From NCBI GenBank assembly GCA_028023455.1, contig JAQFVV010012511.1, positions 930,001 to 994,000 of the forward strand: a DNA stretch of 64,000 bases, given 5' to 3'. Within the stretch, counting starts at the first letter, position 1; every line of letters begins with the position of its first letter. Positions 49,600 to 61,287 of this stretch are shown here, one piece after another. The notes below the pieces were generated by a model, which saw only the letters and a program-made list of their open reading frames with translations, did not search any database and was not told the origin of the DNA. The stretch is from Epiperipatus broadwayi (taxonomy: Eukaryota; Onychophora; Udeonychophora; Euonychophora; Peripatidae). A program made the position numbers and the translations under genes.

Positions 49600-50130
49600 G
49601 AAAGATGGAGTAAAAGAATGAACCACTTTTACTTTTGGAAAAAGGCTAGAAAAAATATTAAATTTTTTTCAAAAATAAAAATAATTTTATTATTTATATA
49701 CAAATTTTGTACAATCAATTTTAAAACTTTATATATGTATACTTGTAATGATTCATAGTTACACTAATTTATATCATTTGCAGTTTGATTGAAAATGGTT
49801 ATTGTATTTTTAAACCACTTAGTACATATTTTAAATAACTTTGGGGATCTGTGGATTGTACAAAAGCATGAATTCATTAGTCTTTTTAAGTTAAAGATAC
49901 TTATACTTGCAGTTTGTAAATCTTTGCTAATTATTATTCCAATATATGTGTATTCAATCTTAAATAAATTCTGACTTATACTAAAATAATAAAATCTTTA
50001 TAGTCGGGAAAATTAACCTTCCACCTTCTCATTATTTTGACCAGATGTTATAACCTAATGATTTTTCAGTAACTGAACATATATTACTGAACCTGTATTA
50101 TTTAATTATGAAACGTGTATATTACAGTTT
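49600..50130. other. AT-rich stretch, nothing recognised
   Basis: Two short plus-strand frames (49576-49758 and 49789-49974) lack any recognisable domain. Confidence 0.4.
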
Positions 50131-50241
50131 GTCAAGCGTTGTTAGCCGAGAGATCATAGCAACCGCCTTGCAAGCAAGTAATTGGTTGCAGACGGTTGTG
50201 GGTTCGCATCCCCGCCGATGCTATGACATATGAAAAAAAAA
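50131..50241 (+). repeat. tRNA-derived SINE (family D), copy 2
   Basis: It begins GTCAAGCGTTGTTAGCCGAG, like copy 1, has 'gtgggttcgcatcccc' as its B box, and ends 'gatgctatgacatatg' plus an A-run. The head and the 'atgctatgaca' tail are shared with copy 1 in opposite orientation. The 'gcgttg' start and 'cgatgc' end could still pair as an acceptor stem. The anticodon region is rearranged. Target duplication not clear. Confidence 0.8.
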
Positions 50242-50699
50242 CATTATATTTATTACTTTAATTTAATACAAATTTTCAGTTATACTGAAAATTGAGAATT
50301 TAAACAGAATATCAAATGTGATTAGATATTTTTAAACTAAGTGTTAATTTGTTTTTATACACGTTCTGAATTTGAATCTCAATCCAATAAAACATTTTTT
50401 TCCTTTTCAAATTAAACTTAGATTTTTTTTTTAAAAAAATGAACCTATAGGTGATTCAGATAATCACGCAATTATGGAATATAAATAGGCATCTATTTAT
50501 TTTTGCCAGAAGGTAAAATAACAAAAACACCCAAATAATCACCATCTGGCAATTGGCAAGCCTGATGAATAATGTTTTTTTTATCATCACTTTTTTTATG
50601 TTGGGGTAAGCTATGATGCTGGCTATTTTGAAATATGGACTCTAATATATTTATTTTGCAGAGGGGTTTCTGAATTTCTTAACCATGTGGTATGATTTG
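50242..50699. other. AT-rich stretch, nothing recognised
   Basis: No repeat or coding structure supported. Confidence 0.4.
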
Positions 50700-50850
50700 A
50701 TATTTAATATAAAGATGTACAGAAAGAGATCACATATCAGATATATGGATGAGGCAAGGAAATTTACTGATGTAAAAAAGAGAAGCTATGGATCAAAGAA
50801 ATTGGATTAAATTAGAAAATATGTTCTTTATGCATATTTTAGGAGGAATC
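50700..50850 (+). mobile_element. RTE-clade LINE, short 3' fragment
   Basis: Contains 'RSHIRYMDEARKFTDV', equivalent to 'RWMDDIRK' in the copy at 21717-22135, and then a shifted 'IKEIGLN' equivalent to 'RWIELGE'. Only the last 50 or so codons of ORF2 remain. Confidence 0.65.
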
Positions 50851-50859
50851 ATTATGGTT

Positions 50860-52409
50860 GTTTAACCTTTAAAATTATCATTAGTTGGAACTTAAAACTA
50901 AAATTAGTGATAATGATGATCAGATTGCTCATTGCCAAAAAATTCTTTAGGATTAAACATTCTGATTTCTTATATAAACATTCATTAAATAAAATTAAAA
51001 AACAGAATATATAAATTATTCTCTCCAGACATGCATTTTTTTACATCTTGGTTAAATATATTAAAATTATCATAAAAGAATACCATTTTTGTATTGCTTT
51101 ATTTTCAGATATAAGCAAAGTAGAAGACAATTTCATGTTTCATTCTAGCATAGTACTTAAGTATGTGTTTTGTCACCCTAAATGTGTTTGTTGTCTTTTA
51201 TTATACATCCATTCTAGTGTTTATGTTGGTTTGCAAGTTTTTTCATGTTAGCAGCTACTATAATCGTCATTCAAACAGGTTAAGTTTAAAGAATCTATTG
51301 TATGTTTACAAAACTACTGGAAAAAGCCTAAGATTCCCTGTATATTCTGTCTTTGTGTGATAAAATTATAGACTTACTGGTTTTTGAAATGAAACAAGCT
51401 TGAATATTATATGACATCTTCATTAACTAATCATTCAATTATTTTTATCTGTACAATTATAATACTAATGCTTTTTTTTTTAAAACTTTCATCACCTCAT
51501 ATGCTTATACAAGGAGGCTTAATGACAATTATAAAATCTTAGAGACATAGTTTTATTTTGGAAAAACTAATAAACTTTTAATAGAAAGATGAGAATAGGG
51601 TAGTAACCAATTAACTATTATCAGACTGAAGCAATCAATAGTTATTGTATCAGATTGCAAATATATATAAATCATAAACTCAGCTCTCATAAGAGTATTC
51701 ATTAATTACAATTGTATTTTTCAAATCAATACATTAAAGTACTAATTTCATTATTCCAATCCAATCTAAGATATCAGCCCTCAGTTAATAATAGATAGAT
51801 ATCTATGTACCAATCAATACAAGATAGTTAACTTAAGTTGGCTATCAGTTGACTAACTGAAAAAAAAAAGTCCTAAATAAGGCAATTAGATATGCCCTAT
51901 ACAGTAGCTTGCAAGATTTTGCATACAATTCTGTTTATGTATAAATTTGCCAATATTTTTTCTAATGTTCTTTATATTATCAATTTGTTATAGTAATGAA
52001 TCTGAAACCATTTTGTCAATTGGAAACTGATGGAAAACAACTAAACAATCAGTGCTTTTTCTTGTTTGATCATAAAATCTTTTACTAAGAGATTTTTTGT
52101 AATCATAAAATTGCTTTCGTCAGATAGTTTAATAAAATATTTAAGAATTTATTTCTTGAAGTCGTTTTTTCCCTCTGCTTGATGTTGTGGTTGTAAAGAC
52201 GTAGACTCGAGTCAAGGTCCATAAATCACGGCTCCAGCTAAGTCGCTTCGGTGCTTGAAGCTTCTTATGAATGCTATTTGATTATATATATATATTTAGT
52301 TTCATTTTTTAAACTTTTTAAATTTAAAATTAATTATTATCCTCTTTTCTTCACCCCATCTTATTTCAATCTTTTTCTAATAGACCCCTTCTTTCTTCCT
52401 GCTCCCTCC

Positions 52410-52410
<1 letters not shown>
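50860..52410. other. AT-rich stretch, nothing firmly recognised
   Basis: A less AT-rich patch at 52185-52262 contains 'gtagactcgagtc', which could be a worn B box; too weak to call. Confidence 0.35.

Positions 52411-52441
<31 letters not shown>
52411..52441 (+). repeat. (CT)n(CA)n microsatellite
   Basis: A pure CT run followed directly by a pure CA run. Confidence 0.95.
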
Positions 52442-52723
52442 TACTCATATACATATATTAATTCAAACTATTTCTTTTTAATTTGAAACTTCGTAAACTC
52501 GATTTTTAATAACAATTTCTATATAATAAAGATGAAGAAATACTGGGAATCATAAATTTCGCAACCTATAAAATGAGTTATTAGCAAACAAGAATATTAA
52601 TTTTAAAAAAAAAACACACATCATTTTTTAAGTCTAGTTTTTAAAATTTAAGCTAATTTTATTTATGAAATTTTTCTATAAATTTATACATATATATATA
52701 TGTGAGGGGTGGGTATATATACT

Positions 52724-52790
52724 GAAAAGCTTGTAACTAGGAGATAGAATATGTCACTGACTTAGAATTCAACTTCAGGTTTCAGTCAGA
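52724..52790 (+). repeat. Possible worn tRNA-derived SINE head
   Basis: 'gtaactaggagatagaatat' (A box/D arm), 'actgacttagaattcaac' (anticodon arm) and 'ttcaggtttcagtcaga' (T arm) follow tRNA spacing. One copy, no tail defined. Confidence 0.3.
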
Positions 52791-53154
52791 TTTTAAAATT
52801 TTTTTTACTCCGAAAGTCACTTCATAGCAAACCTAAAAACTATTTATTTTTGGCCAATAAGAGAATATCGAACTTTTCTTATAAAACGAGGATGAAATAT
52901 CCCTACCACTATACAAATGACAAACCTGATGAATAATATTCTTATAACTATCTTTCTTTAGGGATTGTTGGAAAGATCTATTCCCTGTGATAGGATATTT
53001 AAAAATTATTTTATTTTATTATATATACTATTTAATCAATAGAATTCTTTTATAAAATTTTTATTTTTTAAATTAAAAAGAATTTTAAATAATATTCAAA
53101 TTATTAATCACTCAAATTATGATTTTAAAACTATTTCTATTTTTAAAAAATGAA

Positions 53155-53290
53155 TATTTTATTGCTTATGAGTTCATAAGAAGCTTGAGCACTGGAAATA
53201 ACAGAGTTGGAATTACAATCTATAGATTTTGAGATACAGAATTCAGAACTACCATTACAATAGTATGTGATATGATGCACTGTAACTTCT
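53155..53290 (-). repeat. SINE-like repeat, family G, copy 2
   Basis: Matches 44815-44965 (see that entry), strongest in 'agttcataagaagcttgagc'. It lies directly against the 3' end of a minus-strand LINE, so it could be shared LINE 3' sequence rather than an independent SINE. Confidence 0.45.
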
Positions 53291-53395
53291 CCTTGTACAG
53301 AGTCAAGAATCTCTCAGCAACTATGCTTAGAGAAAGTTGTTAGCTGCTTTAACTTCTCTTTCCAATTTCCACCCTAAGTTTTTCCATATTCTTCT

Positions 53396-53830
53396 CTAAT
53401 CTACTCCATCCCATTTCCATAACATAATCTTTGTCAACTCCATGGCCTTTATATCTAAATCCCCTTTATGTTTTTCCAAACCCAGCATAAAAATCAATAA
53501 CCAACTTTTTGTATAATCACTTTGTTTATATTTATTCTTCCACAACTTCATTATTTGAACCCTTTCTGCTTTCAGGCATTTACATTCAATTAACACATAC
53601 TTAATATTCTCTATGCCTTCCTTACACAACTTGCAGACTAAATCACCCACATTTTCCCATTTATTTATATATTCCTTTGTTGCTAAAGATCCCATTCGAG
53701 TTTTAAACAGTAAACTATTTTCCTTGCTATTATCATAAAGTAACTCGCACCCTATATTTTGTTTACTTCTATATATATTTAAACTCTTTTTACTCTCCAT
53801 ACTAGTTCTCCATCTCTCCATAGTAGCAAA
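53396..53830 (-). pseudogene. C-terminal fragment of a non-RTE LINE ORF2
   Basis: An open minus-strand frame of about 145 codons with 'LLFKTRMGSLATKEYINKW' followed by 'CKLCKEG' and 'IECKCL'. This is the arrangement of the C-terminal zinc knuckle of jockey/CR1-type and related LINEs. The histidine expected between the cysteine pairs is absent ('IKYVLIEC'), so the copy has diverged. The frame's first codons (53831-53851) come from the adjoining family C fragment, not from the LINE. The protein ends 'WKWDGVD' and is followed by a 3' flank that runs into repeat G. No reverse transcriptase is present. Confidence 0.7.
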
Positions 53831-53930
53831 CTCTCCATACAGTAGTCCCACCTAGTGCAAGCCTTAGTAATCATTGGATGCATGGTTAGTATATAATCAT
53901 GTGATGGTTTGGTGGTTCACTATCACTACA
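53824..53930 (+). repeat. Family C fragment with internal deletion
   Basis: 'aaactctccatacagtagt' and 'aatcattggatgcatgg' are family C landmarks, followed directly by 'aatcatgtgatggtt' from the other end of the unit, so most of the unit is missing. Confidence 0.7.
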
Positions 53931-54199
53931 CTAAATTATGCAGAGTATTTCATTTTTATTTAATTAATTAAAATGTGGATTTAGAAAAAATCACATAATC
54001 ATTATAAATGTTACACTATGCAAATATGCATTTATTATGAGGTCAGCCTTATAAGGTGAAGTGCCTCATACCAAAATAAAAAAATCATTAAAAATATTCT
54101 GTCTACATGCATGTATAGTATTCACATTCTATACTCTTTATAAAACGTTTTTAAATTATTTCATTATCTCATTTGAAGCAAAACAAAAATTATATGCTG
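53931..54199. other. AT-rich stretch, nothing recognised
   Basis: Only a short plus-strand frame (54061-54258) that runs into the next repeat. Confidence 0.4.
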
Positions 54200-54210
54200 T
54201 CAGATTCAAA

Positions 54211-54301
54211 CAGGCAAAACTCTCCATACTCCTGTATGGAGAGTTTTCACTGTTTTAATAACAGTTATGACCAAGCATGAGAAATGGTGATCATGTGACT
54301 A
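54211..54301. mobile_element. Block C6: 91-bp fold-back of family C ends with an 11-bp duplication
   Basis: The block begins 'caggcaaaactctccata', has a 4-6-base turn, then the inverted 'tatggagagttttcac', and continues as the minus-oriented end of a unit to 'ggtgatcatgtgacta'. TCAGATTCAAA flanks it perfectly (54200-54210 and 54302-54312). It is the smallest of the family C insertions and consists of little more than the inversion joint plus one end. Confidence 0.82.
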
Positions 54302-54312
54302 TCAGATTCAAA

Positions 54313-54828
54313 ATGTGAATTCCTGATTCTCTTTCTGGTTTTTATATTAGAAAAGTAGACATTATCTATACATTTTTATGATTATAATAGAGTCATACAG
54401 TTTGTCCTAAGGCTTTAAAATTGAAATGCTGGAATAAATTATGCTAAGAGAATGACAGCAAACTGTCACCAGTAAAGATCAAATGTTTTTATTTGGCCTT
54501 GGATGGTAATTCAATTTACTGCTGCTGTTTGATAACCACAATTTGAATATTATGAAATACTAATTTTTAAATTATTCTTAAATCTCTTTACTACATACTA
54601 AGTAGCAAATAAATCTGGTTAATCATACAATATGAAAACAAATACAGAATGAATAATTAATTACATCTGTTTAATGATTTATTGAAAAAAATACCATATT
54701 AGTAGTATTTTACATTCAAGTTTCAATATTATTATAATTATCAAAATGACGCAAAAGTAAAGTATTAAAATTAATTTTGTTATAAAAGTATAACAGCAAC
54801 TCAAACTATTTGCTTGATATGCAGAATA
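54313..54828. other. AT-rich stretch, nothing recognised
   Basis: No structure supported. Confidence 0.4.
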
Positions 54829-55230
54829 TTTTCAGACGCTTATTCCTAAGGTTACAGTCTTAGTAAATATTACTTAATATAATAATGTGCATTTAATAAA
54901 ATTTATAATTACAACTTTAAATTATCGTAATAGATTTCTTACTATAAGATCTTTCCATTGACTCGTAATAAATCGTAAGATTTCGCGAGTATTAATGTAT
55001 TATAAGAATTGTGGACTTAATTAGTGAAGTATTGAATAGCTTCACACTCTTAGATCTGACCACTTCAGCTTCACCTATTCATATATAAAAGTAGGTTGAA
55101 GTAAAGAAGATTTCCCCTGGTTTCCCTCTTTTCTTCATAGCGTAAGCTTGTGTTTAAGACCTGTAGAGGTCCCTACCTTCGAATTTTTCAGACGCTTATT
55201 CCTTAGTAAATATTATTTATTATAGTAACT
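54829..55230 (+). repeat. Two partial copies of the family H element
   Basis: 54829-54930 ('ttttcagacgcttattccta' ... 'ttagtaaatattactta' ... 'tttaataaaatttataatta') matches the right half and right flank of the 36167 hairpin. 55150-55230 ('gtgtttaagacctgtagagg' ... 'ttagtaaatatta') repeats the loop and right arm. Both are in the same orientation, and neither keeps the left arm. Confidence 0.7.
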
Positions 55231-55514
55231 TTATATACATTGTAATGAGAAATAATTGAGTTCCCATGCCATCAATATATGATATGTAAAGAGAAGAAAT
55301 ACATAAATAACTCATCTAAATTATTTATGTTGGTTAAGTCTATATAAAATTGTGTCATCATATATTCCAGATCAATGCATTGGAAGTCTATTATAAATAT
55401 TATATCAAAAAAGATATAAAAGCATATTTGATCTTTTTTACTCTTTGAATGAATTGGATAATTATTTGTAATGACTACTTTTTAATATTTTGGTTCATGT
55501 ATAGCCTTCTCTTA

Positions 55515-56588
55515 GCGTGTTGAAACCGCGAGAGGGCGTACTTTCTATGCAAATGCACAGAATATGCCATTTACGCTGCCCAATATTTCTGTGCATTTGC
55601 ATAGAAAGTTGTGGCTTATAGAACAGTTCTGTTCATATTAGCCATTGCAGGCTTAGATGGCATTGCACATCAATATTATGGCTCACTGATGTGATTCACG
55701 ACACTATGCAAATGCGCACTTAACAGATCGCTGCCGTATATCATGAGGGTGTTTGGAATTTAATTGGCCATAACTTTTGTAATATGCCTTCGTAATAGTG
55801 ATCTTACAACCTGACATAGTCTTATATACTAATAATTGTAAGCCCATCCTTGCACTTCCCTATACATCATGGAATGCGAAAACAATTGCAAAAGGGTTGG
55901 ACCAAGCACCATTTCACAGAAGTCATGTGAAAAGACATGCTAACAGCTATGTGTCGAATAAAATGACTGAGGTTGCACATTGTTTTGGAAATCATAAGCT
56001 TGGTTTGATCAGAATACTGCATCTTTTGGTCAGATTAAGAACAGATTAGAGACAAGTAAAATGTCTGAGGTTGCACATTGTTTTGCAAATCATAATCTTG
56101 GTTTGATTCAGAGTACTGCATTGTTTGGCCAGTCCTTTAGACCAGCAAAATTACCCCCTCCCATACACTTTCCAGCACTATGCGCTGACATATCTAATGT
56201 AATTTAAAAATGTAATTATTGTATTTTAGAAAATAATATTGGTTCATAAATTGAGTACTGCATCTTTTGTCTGATCCTTCGGATAGGCAAAACCATCAGT
56301 CCCCTCGCCCTCATGCACATTCCAGCACAGACTTGTGGAATGTACTTTTAAAATGTAATTCTTGTATTTTCGAAAATAATGTTTTTTACAAAATAATGTC
56401 ATTTCGTAAATTATTTAAAAATAGTTTGCAAAATGTTGCAAGGCGCTAAAATGTATAATGTAATTTAAAAATGTAATTATTCCATTTTAGAAAATAATAT
56501 TAAAGTTGAAAATAAAAAAAAAGACACGGTAATGTTATATTTGTGTTTGTTTACATAAAAAGTATGCCCTCTCATGGTTTCAACACGC
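55515..56588. mobile_element. Non-autonomous TA-flanked inverted-repeat transposon, about 1.07 kb
   Basis: Terminal inverted repeats of about 37 bp start GCGTGTTGAAACC at the left and end GGTTTCAACACGC at the right, with a few mismatches. TA stands on both sides (55513-55514 and 56589-56590), as for Tc1/mariner-type elements. Just inside the left end, 55540-55561 and 55588-55609 form an inverted pair containing the octamer ATGCAAAT. The core has two tandemly repeated segments: 'tgaggttgcacattgttttg' at 55969 and 56066, and 'aatgtaatttaaaaatgtaa' at about 56196 and 56455 with a variant between. The 83-codon frame at 55798 has no transposase motif. Confidence 0.82.
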
Positions 56589-56590
56589 TA

Positions 56591-57009
56591 ATTTTTTCAT
56601 CTCAGATCACCATATACAATTAAATGTTAATAAAATTTTGTCAGTTTATGTTGAAAGTATATACAATTTATTCTTTCTAAATTTGATATCCAGTATTTCA
56701 TGTAATAAAATATTTTCTAAGAATAATACCCTATTTTATAAAATTTTAGAACATACTTAAAATTAATATTGATTTAAAATATTAAAATAATTAGAGATAT
56801 TATAATTTTTTTTTATAAAAGAACTAATCTATTATATTTCTATAAAAGAAAAAGTTATTTAATACTGCAAAAGTTAGACATTTCATTATTTATTTTAAAA
56901 ATTAAAATATAATAGTTTTTTTTCTTATTCTTATTGCTTCAATGAATGTATGGATGAAGACCCATTCATAAAATACATAAAAATGTATTATTAATAACTA
57001 TTGTAATGG
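56591..57009. other. AT-rich stretch, nothing recognised
   Basis: No structure supported. Confidence 0.4.
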
Positions 57010-57235
57010 AATGGGTTTTTATCTGGTATAATAAATTACCTAGGTTATCACAGTGGGTAGGAAAGTCTATCCAATATTTCTGCAAGTATGTATTCACACT
57101 TCGATCTCATTCCTGGGAGATAAGGATTAATATTCAAACAAGTGTCAAACTATATCCCTATTCTCACCTCATCCTTTTACCATCTTTTGTTTCCATTATT
57201 CCCAGGTTTCAAACTCAGGAAGAATCTGTATAATC
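57010..57235 (+). repeat. Possible SINE-like sequence
   Basis: 'tatcacagtgggtaggaaag' could be an A box/D arm and 'cacttcgatctcattcc' a B box, followed by a less AT-rich 3' part. It is open in one frame (57006-57233), but the predicted peptide has no recognisable domain. Single copy in the window. Confidence 0.3.
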
Positions 57236-60117
57236 ATTTAGTTCAGGGTATATTAATATCACTTAATATGTGGGTATATGCAAATATGTATAAGTGTATG
57301 AGGGTATGTGTGAATGTGTAAGAATGTAAGTAAGTGTGTAAGAATATATGAAGGTAGTTAGGATATGTAACAAATTGAGAACTGAATACAGAAAAATACA
57401 ACAATAATCTTTAATTTAAATATATATATATTTAACAAGTATATTTACAATAAACATAAATTTAGTAACAAAATTTAAAACAAAATATAAACTATTTAAT
57501 TTAACATCGATGGACATTATTTGGTTATTGTTTATTTCAATTATTACTCCAACCCCTTTGTTCCCTACAAAGAATAACTATTTGATATCCAAATTAACAT
57601 AAATGAAATTTATTTCACAACTTACTTGCTAAATTATTATATTAAAATGATAATTTATTTTTATTTTTATTAATTTGATAGATTACTTCATATCAATCAT
57701 CTTTTGATGGTATGGGATCACCCTACTATAGTGCTTAATTATGATTGAGACAGGAAAGACCATTTATACTAGAAATAGTCAGGTACACTGAAAACATTTA
57801 AATAAATTATTAATATTAACAAACAAAAAACATGTAATGGTGTCACTGTAAAATTATTGGAAAATAAGATGTATTAAGGTAAAATCTTACCTTTTCCTTG
57901 ATGATAATCGAACTTGTAAGCAAGCAAGTTCTCATCATAACCTATATTTTATTTTAAATTACAATAATGCAAAAAAATATTTCTCTCTTATATTGCATAT
58001 TGACAACTTATGTTTCCCCCCTTTCATTCATATTAAAGGAAAGGGATAAAAAAAGATATTTACATAAAACATATAAATAAAATTTATGGTCAACCTAAAT
58101 GTAATTTGAAAGTTTATAAGGAAAATGTCCTAGCAAATGATTATAATTGTGCTCATTAATCTATTTCAAGTATAGATGGTAAGATTTGAGTGTTCTAGAT
58201 TCTAGAACACCCATTATATCACTTATAATTTCTCTCCTTAGAAATCCAGCTTTGAAATGTAGAGTTATTTGATTCATTTATTAATAGTAAATTTGATGTT
58301 TCATAGCATAGATGGCAAATGCCAGGTGAATTTCCTTTCAGTTTTGAGAATTATAACTTCATAGATGATGGCTTTCTTTTCTCAATGTCACCTTGCAATT
58401 AACAATGCATGGATGTCTGTATTGTTATTTATATATATATTTACTAGAATATCTTGAATGAAGTTAAAACAATATTTTTACTATTAGATACCCTTTATTA
58501 AAGTTAGTTTAATTTTTGGTTTATAATTAGAAAACACTTTGGAAATGTTGAATAATTCAAATTTAGTTTTGGAGATTTCACTTTCGAATCCTCGGGTTAG
58601 ATTTGAATTTAAGTGCCTTTTATTCATTTCCCGAATATCCAAAGGGTTATTTTTATTAATCTTTCACCTGAACGGTGACTGAAATTTCTATTCAAACTGC
58701 AAGTTTAATTTCTCTACTTAAACTTTATGCAGGTTGTTCAGCCGATGAGATTTTTTTATCTGTCTTTTGGAAAGAAGCTCGTTGGTTTTTATATTTTTCC
58801 TCTTATCAAAATGATGATGTTCTATAGAAGGTAATTTTTGATTACTTTGAATATCAAGTTCATGATTATGATTTAGATTGATTATTTACACCATTATTAG
58901 TGATTATATATATATAATGTATTAATAACAATAAAGATTTTATTTGTTATTTCTTTCCTTTAAATAATTTTTCATGTCTTGGTTGTGTTAATTCTATCTG
59001 ATCATATTTCCCTTGTATTGTTGTAGCAAATAGGAGTTACATCACAATTAATGAGATAATTAATTAGTTCAATTAACGTAGGTATTTATCATAAGCTTAA
59101 ATTAGGTGTTTAAATGGATAAAACAATTACTGGTTTCTCAATTATAGCACTTATGATTAATTTCATTCTTTTTTTATTGAAATTTTTTTAATACATCTTC
59201 ATTCTCATTAATGTTATGGTTGGTAGAGATTGTTATTATGTTGGGTTTTGGATTTGAATGAGGTAAAAGGGTGTGTAAATGATATTGGAGGGATGTAAAG
59301 CAATACTTTACACTAAATTATTATTATTATTTAAAATTTTGTTTATACTATAATACTATAGCTTTATATATGCATTCTATACACATAGAAAATGATTGTG
59401 TTATATATGTATGTGTGTTAAAAAGTATTGTACACTTGCAGTTCAACAAACAATGCATATTCTATTCTAATTAATGTTTATTAAGAAAGCATAAGTTTGA
59501 GCATGAGGAAGACTTGGAACAAAATATAATGTAATTCATAGCTTCATTATACTTATATATTTATATAAATCTTAATTACAGTTTATTTTGAAATCAACTA
59601 AACAAAATAGGTGTAATTATAGAGAATCGGCCAATTGACAATCATATTTTTCAGTTACATATTTTTGTTTTAATTTATTAATTAAAATTTATTTAAAAAC
59701 CAATCAAAACTTATTTAATTTTTGAAAATAATAATCAAACAAATTCTCATTGTTTTCATATACTTTTATTTATTTCTAATCCTTAATTTTTCTAATTGCA
59801 TTTAACTATTTATTTCATTTGAAAATAATATCCATCACATAAGCTATATTCTGATTATATAAAGTAAATTTGCTAGTATTTATGCTCAACTTTAATAAAT
59901 TTCAATAATGTAAAGAATTAATATGGATATATGAGTCATAAAATGTTTGTCACCTATCCACCTCACAATAATAAAAAAAACTAGTAACTATTAATCCAGA
60001 AATCTTGATTCCTAATCTTTTTGGATTTAACATTTTTTCCCAGATATAAAATGATGATTCTATAATACTGAAGAAAACTAATTGCAAGGAACTTAAAAAG
60101 AATGTTACAGTATTGTA
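57236..60117. other. AT-rich stretch without recognised genes
   Basis: A degenerate 'gtatgtgtgaatgtgtaaga' low-complexity patch lies at 57260-57350. A perfect short palindrome GTGTTCTAGA-T-TCTAGAACAC at 58190-58210 contains the heat-shock-element-like TTCTAGAA. A slightly less AT-rich patch lies at 58560-58780. No exon or repeat could be supported. Confidence 0.4.
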
Positions 60118-60127
60118 TCAATTTAAT

Positions 60128-60434
60128 ATATAGGGTATATGAGCACAGATTTTCACATAACCCACCCACCACTCTATCTCATATCACTGATACACTTGAA
60201 CACATATATGTCGAAAAGATAAATAATCACCAACATTTCATGCTAATCCAGCAATCATCAGTTGGTCCAGATTATCTTCTCTACACTTATATGCAATAAG
60301 TGTTCAGATATATATTAAGATAGCCAATCTTCATACTTTAATGGACATGCTTCAATCCATTCTACATTCCAACTCTTCAACCATCCATCCAATTGAAAAT
60401 CTGATGATGGAATGCTCAAATGCCACCCTGGGGA
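60128..60434 (+). repeat. Block B3: single diverged copy of the 472-bp repeat
   Basis: It runs from 'tagggtatatgagcacag' through 'gttgaaaagat'-like, 'cagcaatcatcagttggtcc' and 'aaaatctgatgatggaa' to 'accctgggga', matching about 300 bp of the family B unit in the same order. It is single and not inverted here. No clear duplication. Confidence 0.85.
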
Positions 60435-61287
60435 TGATTTAAGAAAATTTAACAAAGATTCGTTGAAGAATATTCTTCAATAAAATTATACATTTAAAAA
60501 ATTGGAATCTGAATATATTGCCTATTGTGTTAATGAAAAATGTTACATATTGTTATCTTTGATTCATATGGTTGTTTGTTTTTCTGGTATATTAAATTTA
60601 GCAGGAAAAAAAAGATATGAGCATATGGTTATTTTTAACCAGAGTGATTGATAAATAGATAATAGTTTAGAGGAGATGATATACCTAATAGATGATCAGA
60701 AAATCACTGCCAATCACCATTATTTTGGTGTCATTAATAACATTAGAAAGTAAATGCTGTAAACAGTTTTCACCTTTTTTATACATATAATGACATAATT
60801 TTTATCAATTTCATGTAGGCAGTAATTAGAGGAAATGTAATGCCATCTAAAAATTAACATATTATGAAATAAATAATCCTTCCAATCACTTGTATTATTT
60901 CTAGATTTACTTCAGTTTTATTAAATTGTTTATTTATACTTCAACTATTTTATGAATATACATTATTGTGAATAACATGAATTAGAAACATTAAGTTTGC
61001 CTTTTCAAAAGTAATAAGTATAGTGGAAGAAAATAATTTATGCAATTACTAACTGAAATATATGATCCTTTTAGATAGCAATATAAGTTGGGCAAGTACA
61101 AAGCATTTAATTTTTAAATTTATGATTTCAAGCATTATTGCTTTCATTTCCATTATTATTATTCTCTCTTTGTCCTTTCTCTCATTATTTATTTTACTGT
61201 ATCTTTACTTTGCTCTCTCACATCCCTTAACTCTTTCTTTTATCTCTTTCCATTTTTTAGTGGCTTCAATTTCTCATGCCATCTGTT
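60435..61287. other. AT-rich stretch, nothing recognised
   Basis: T-rich frames such as 61062-61325 lack a domain; part overlaps the flank of the minus-strand RTE. Confidence 0.4.
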
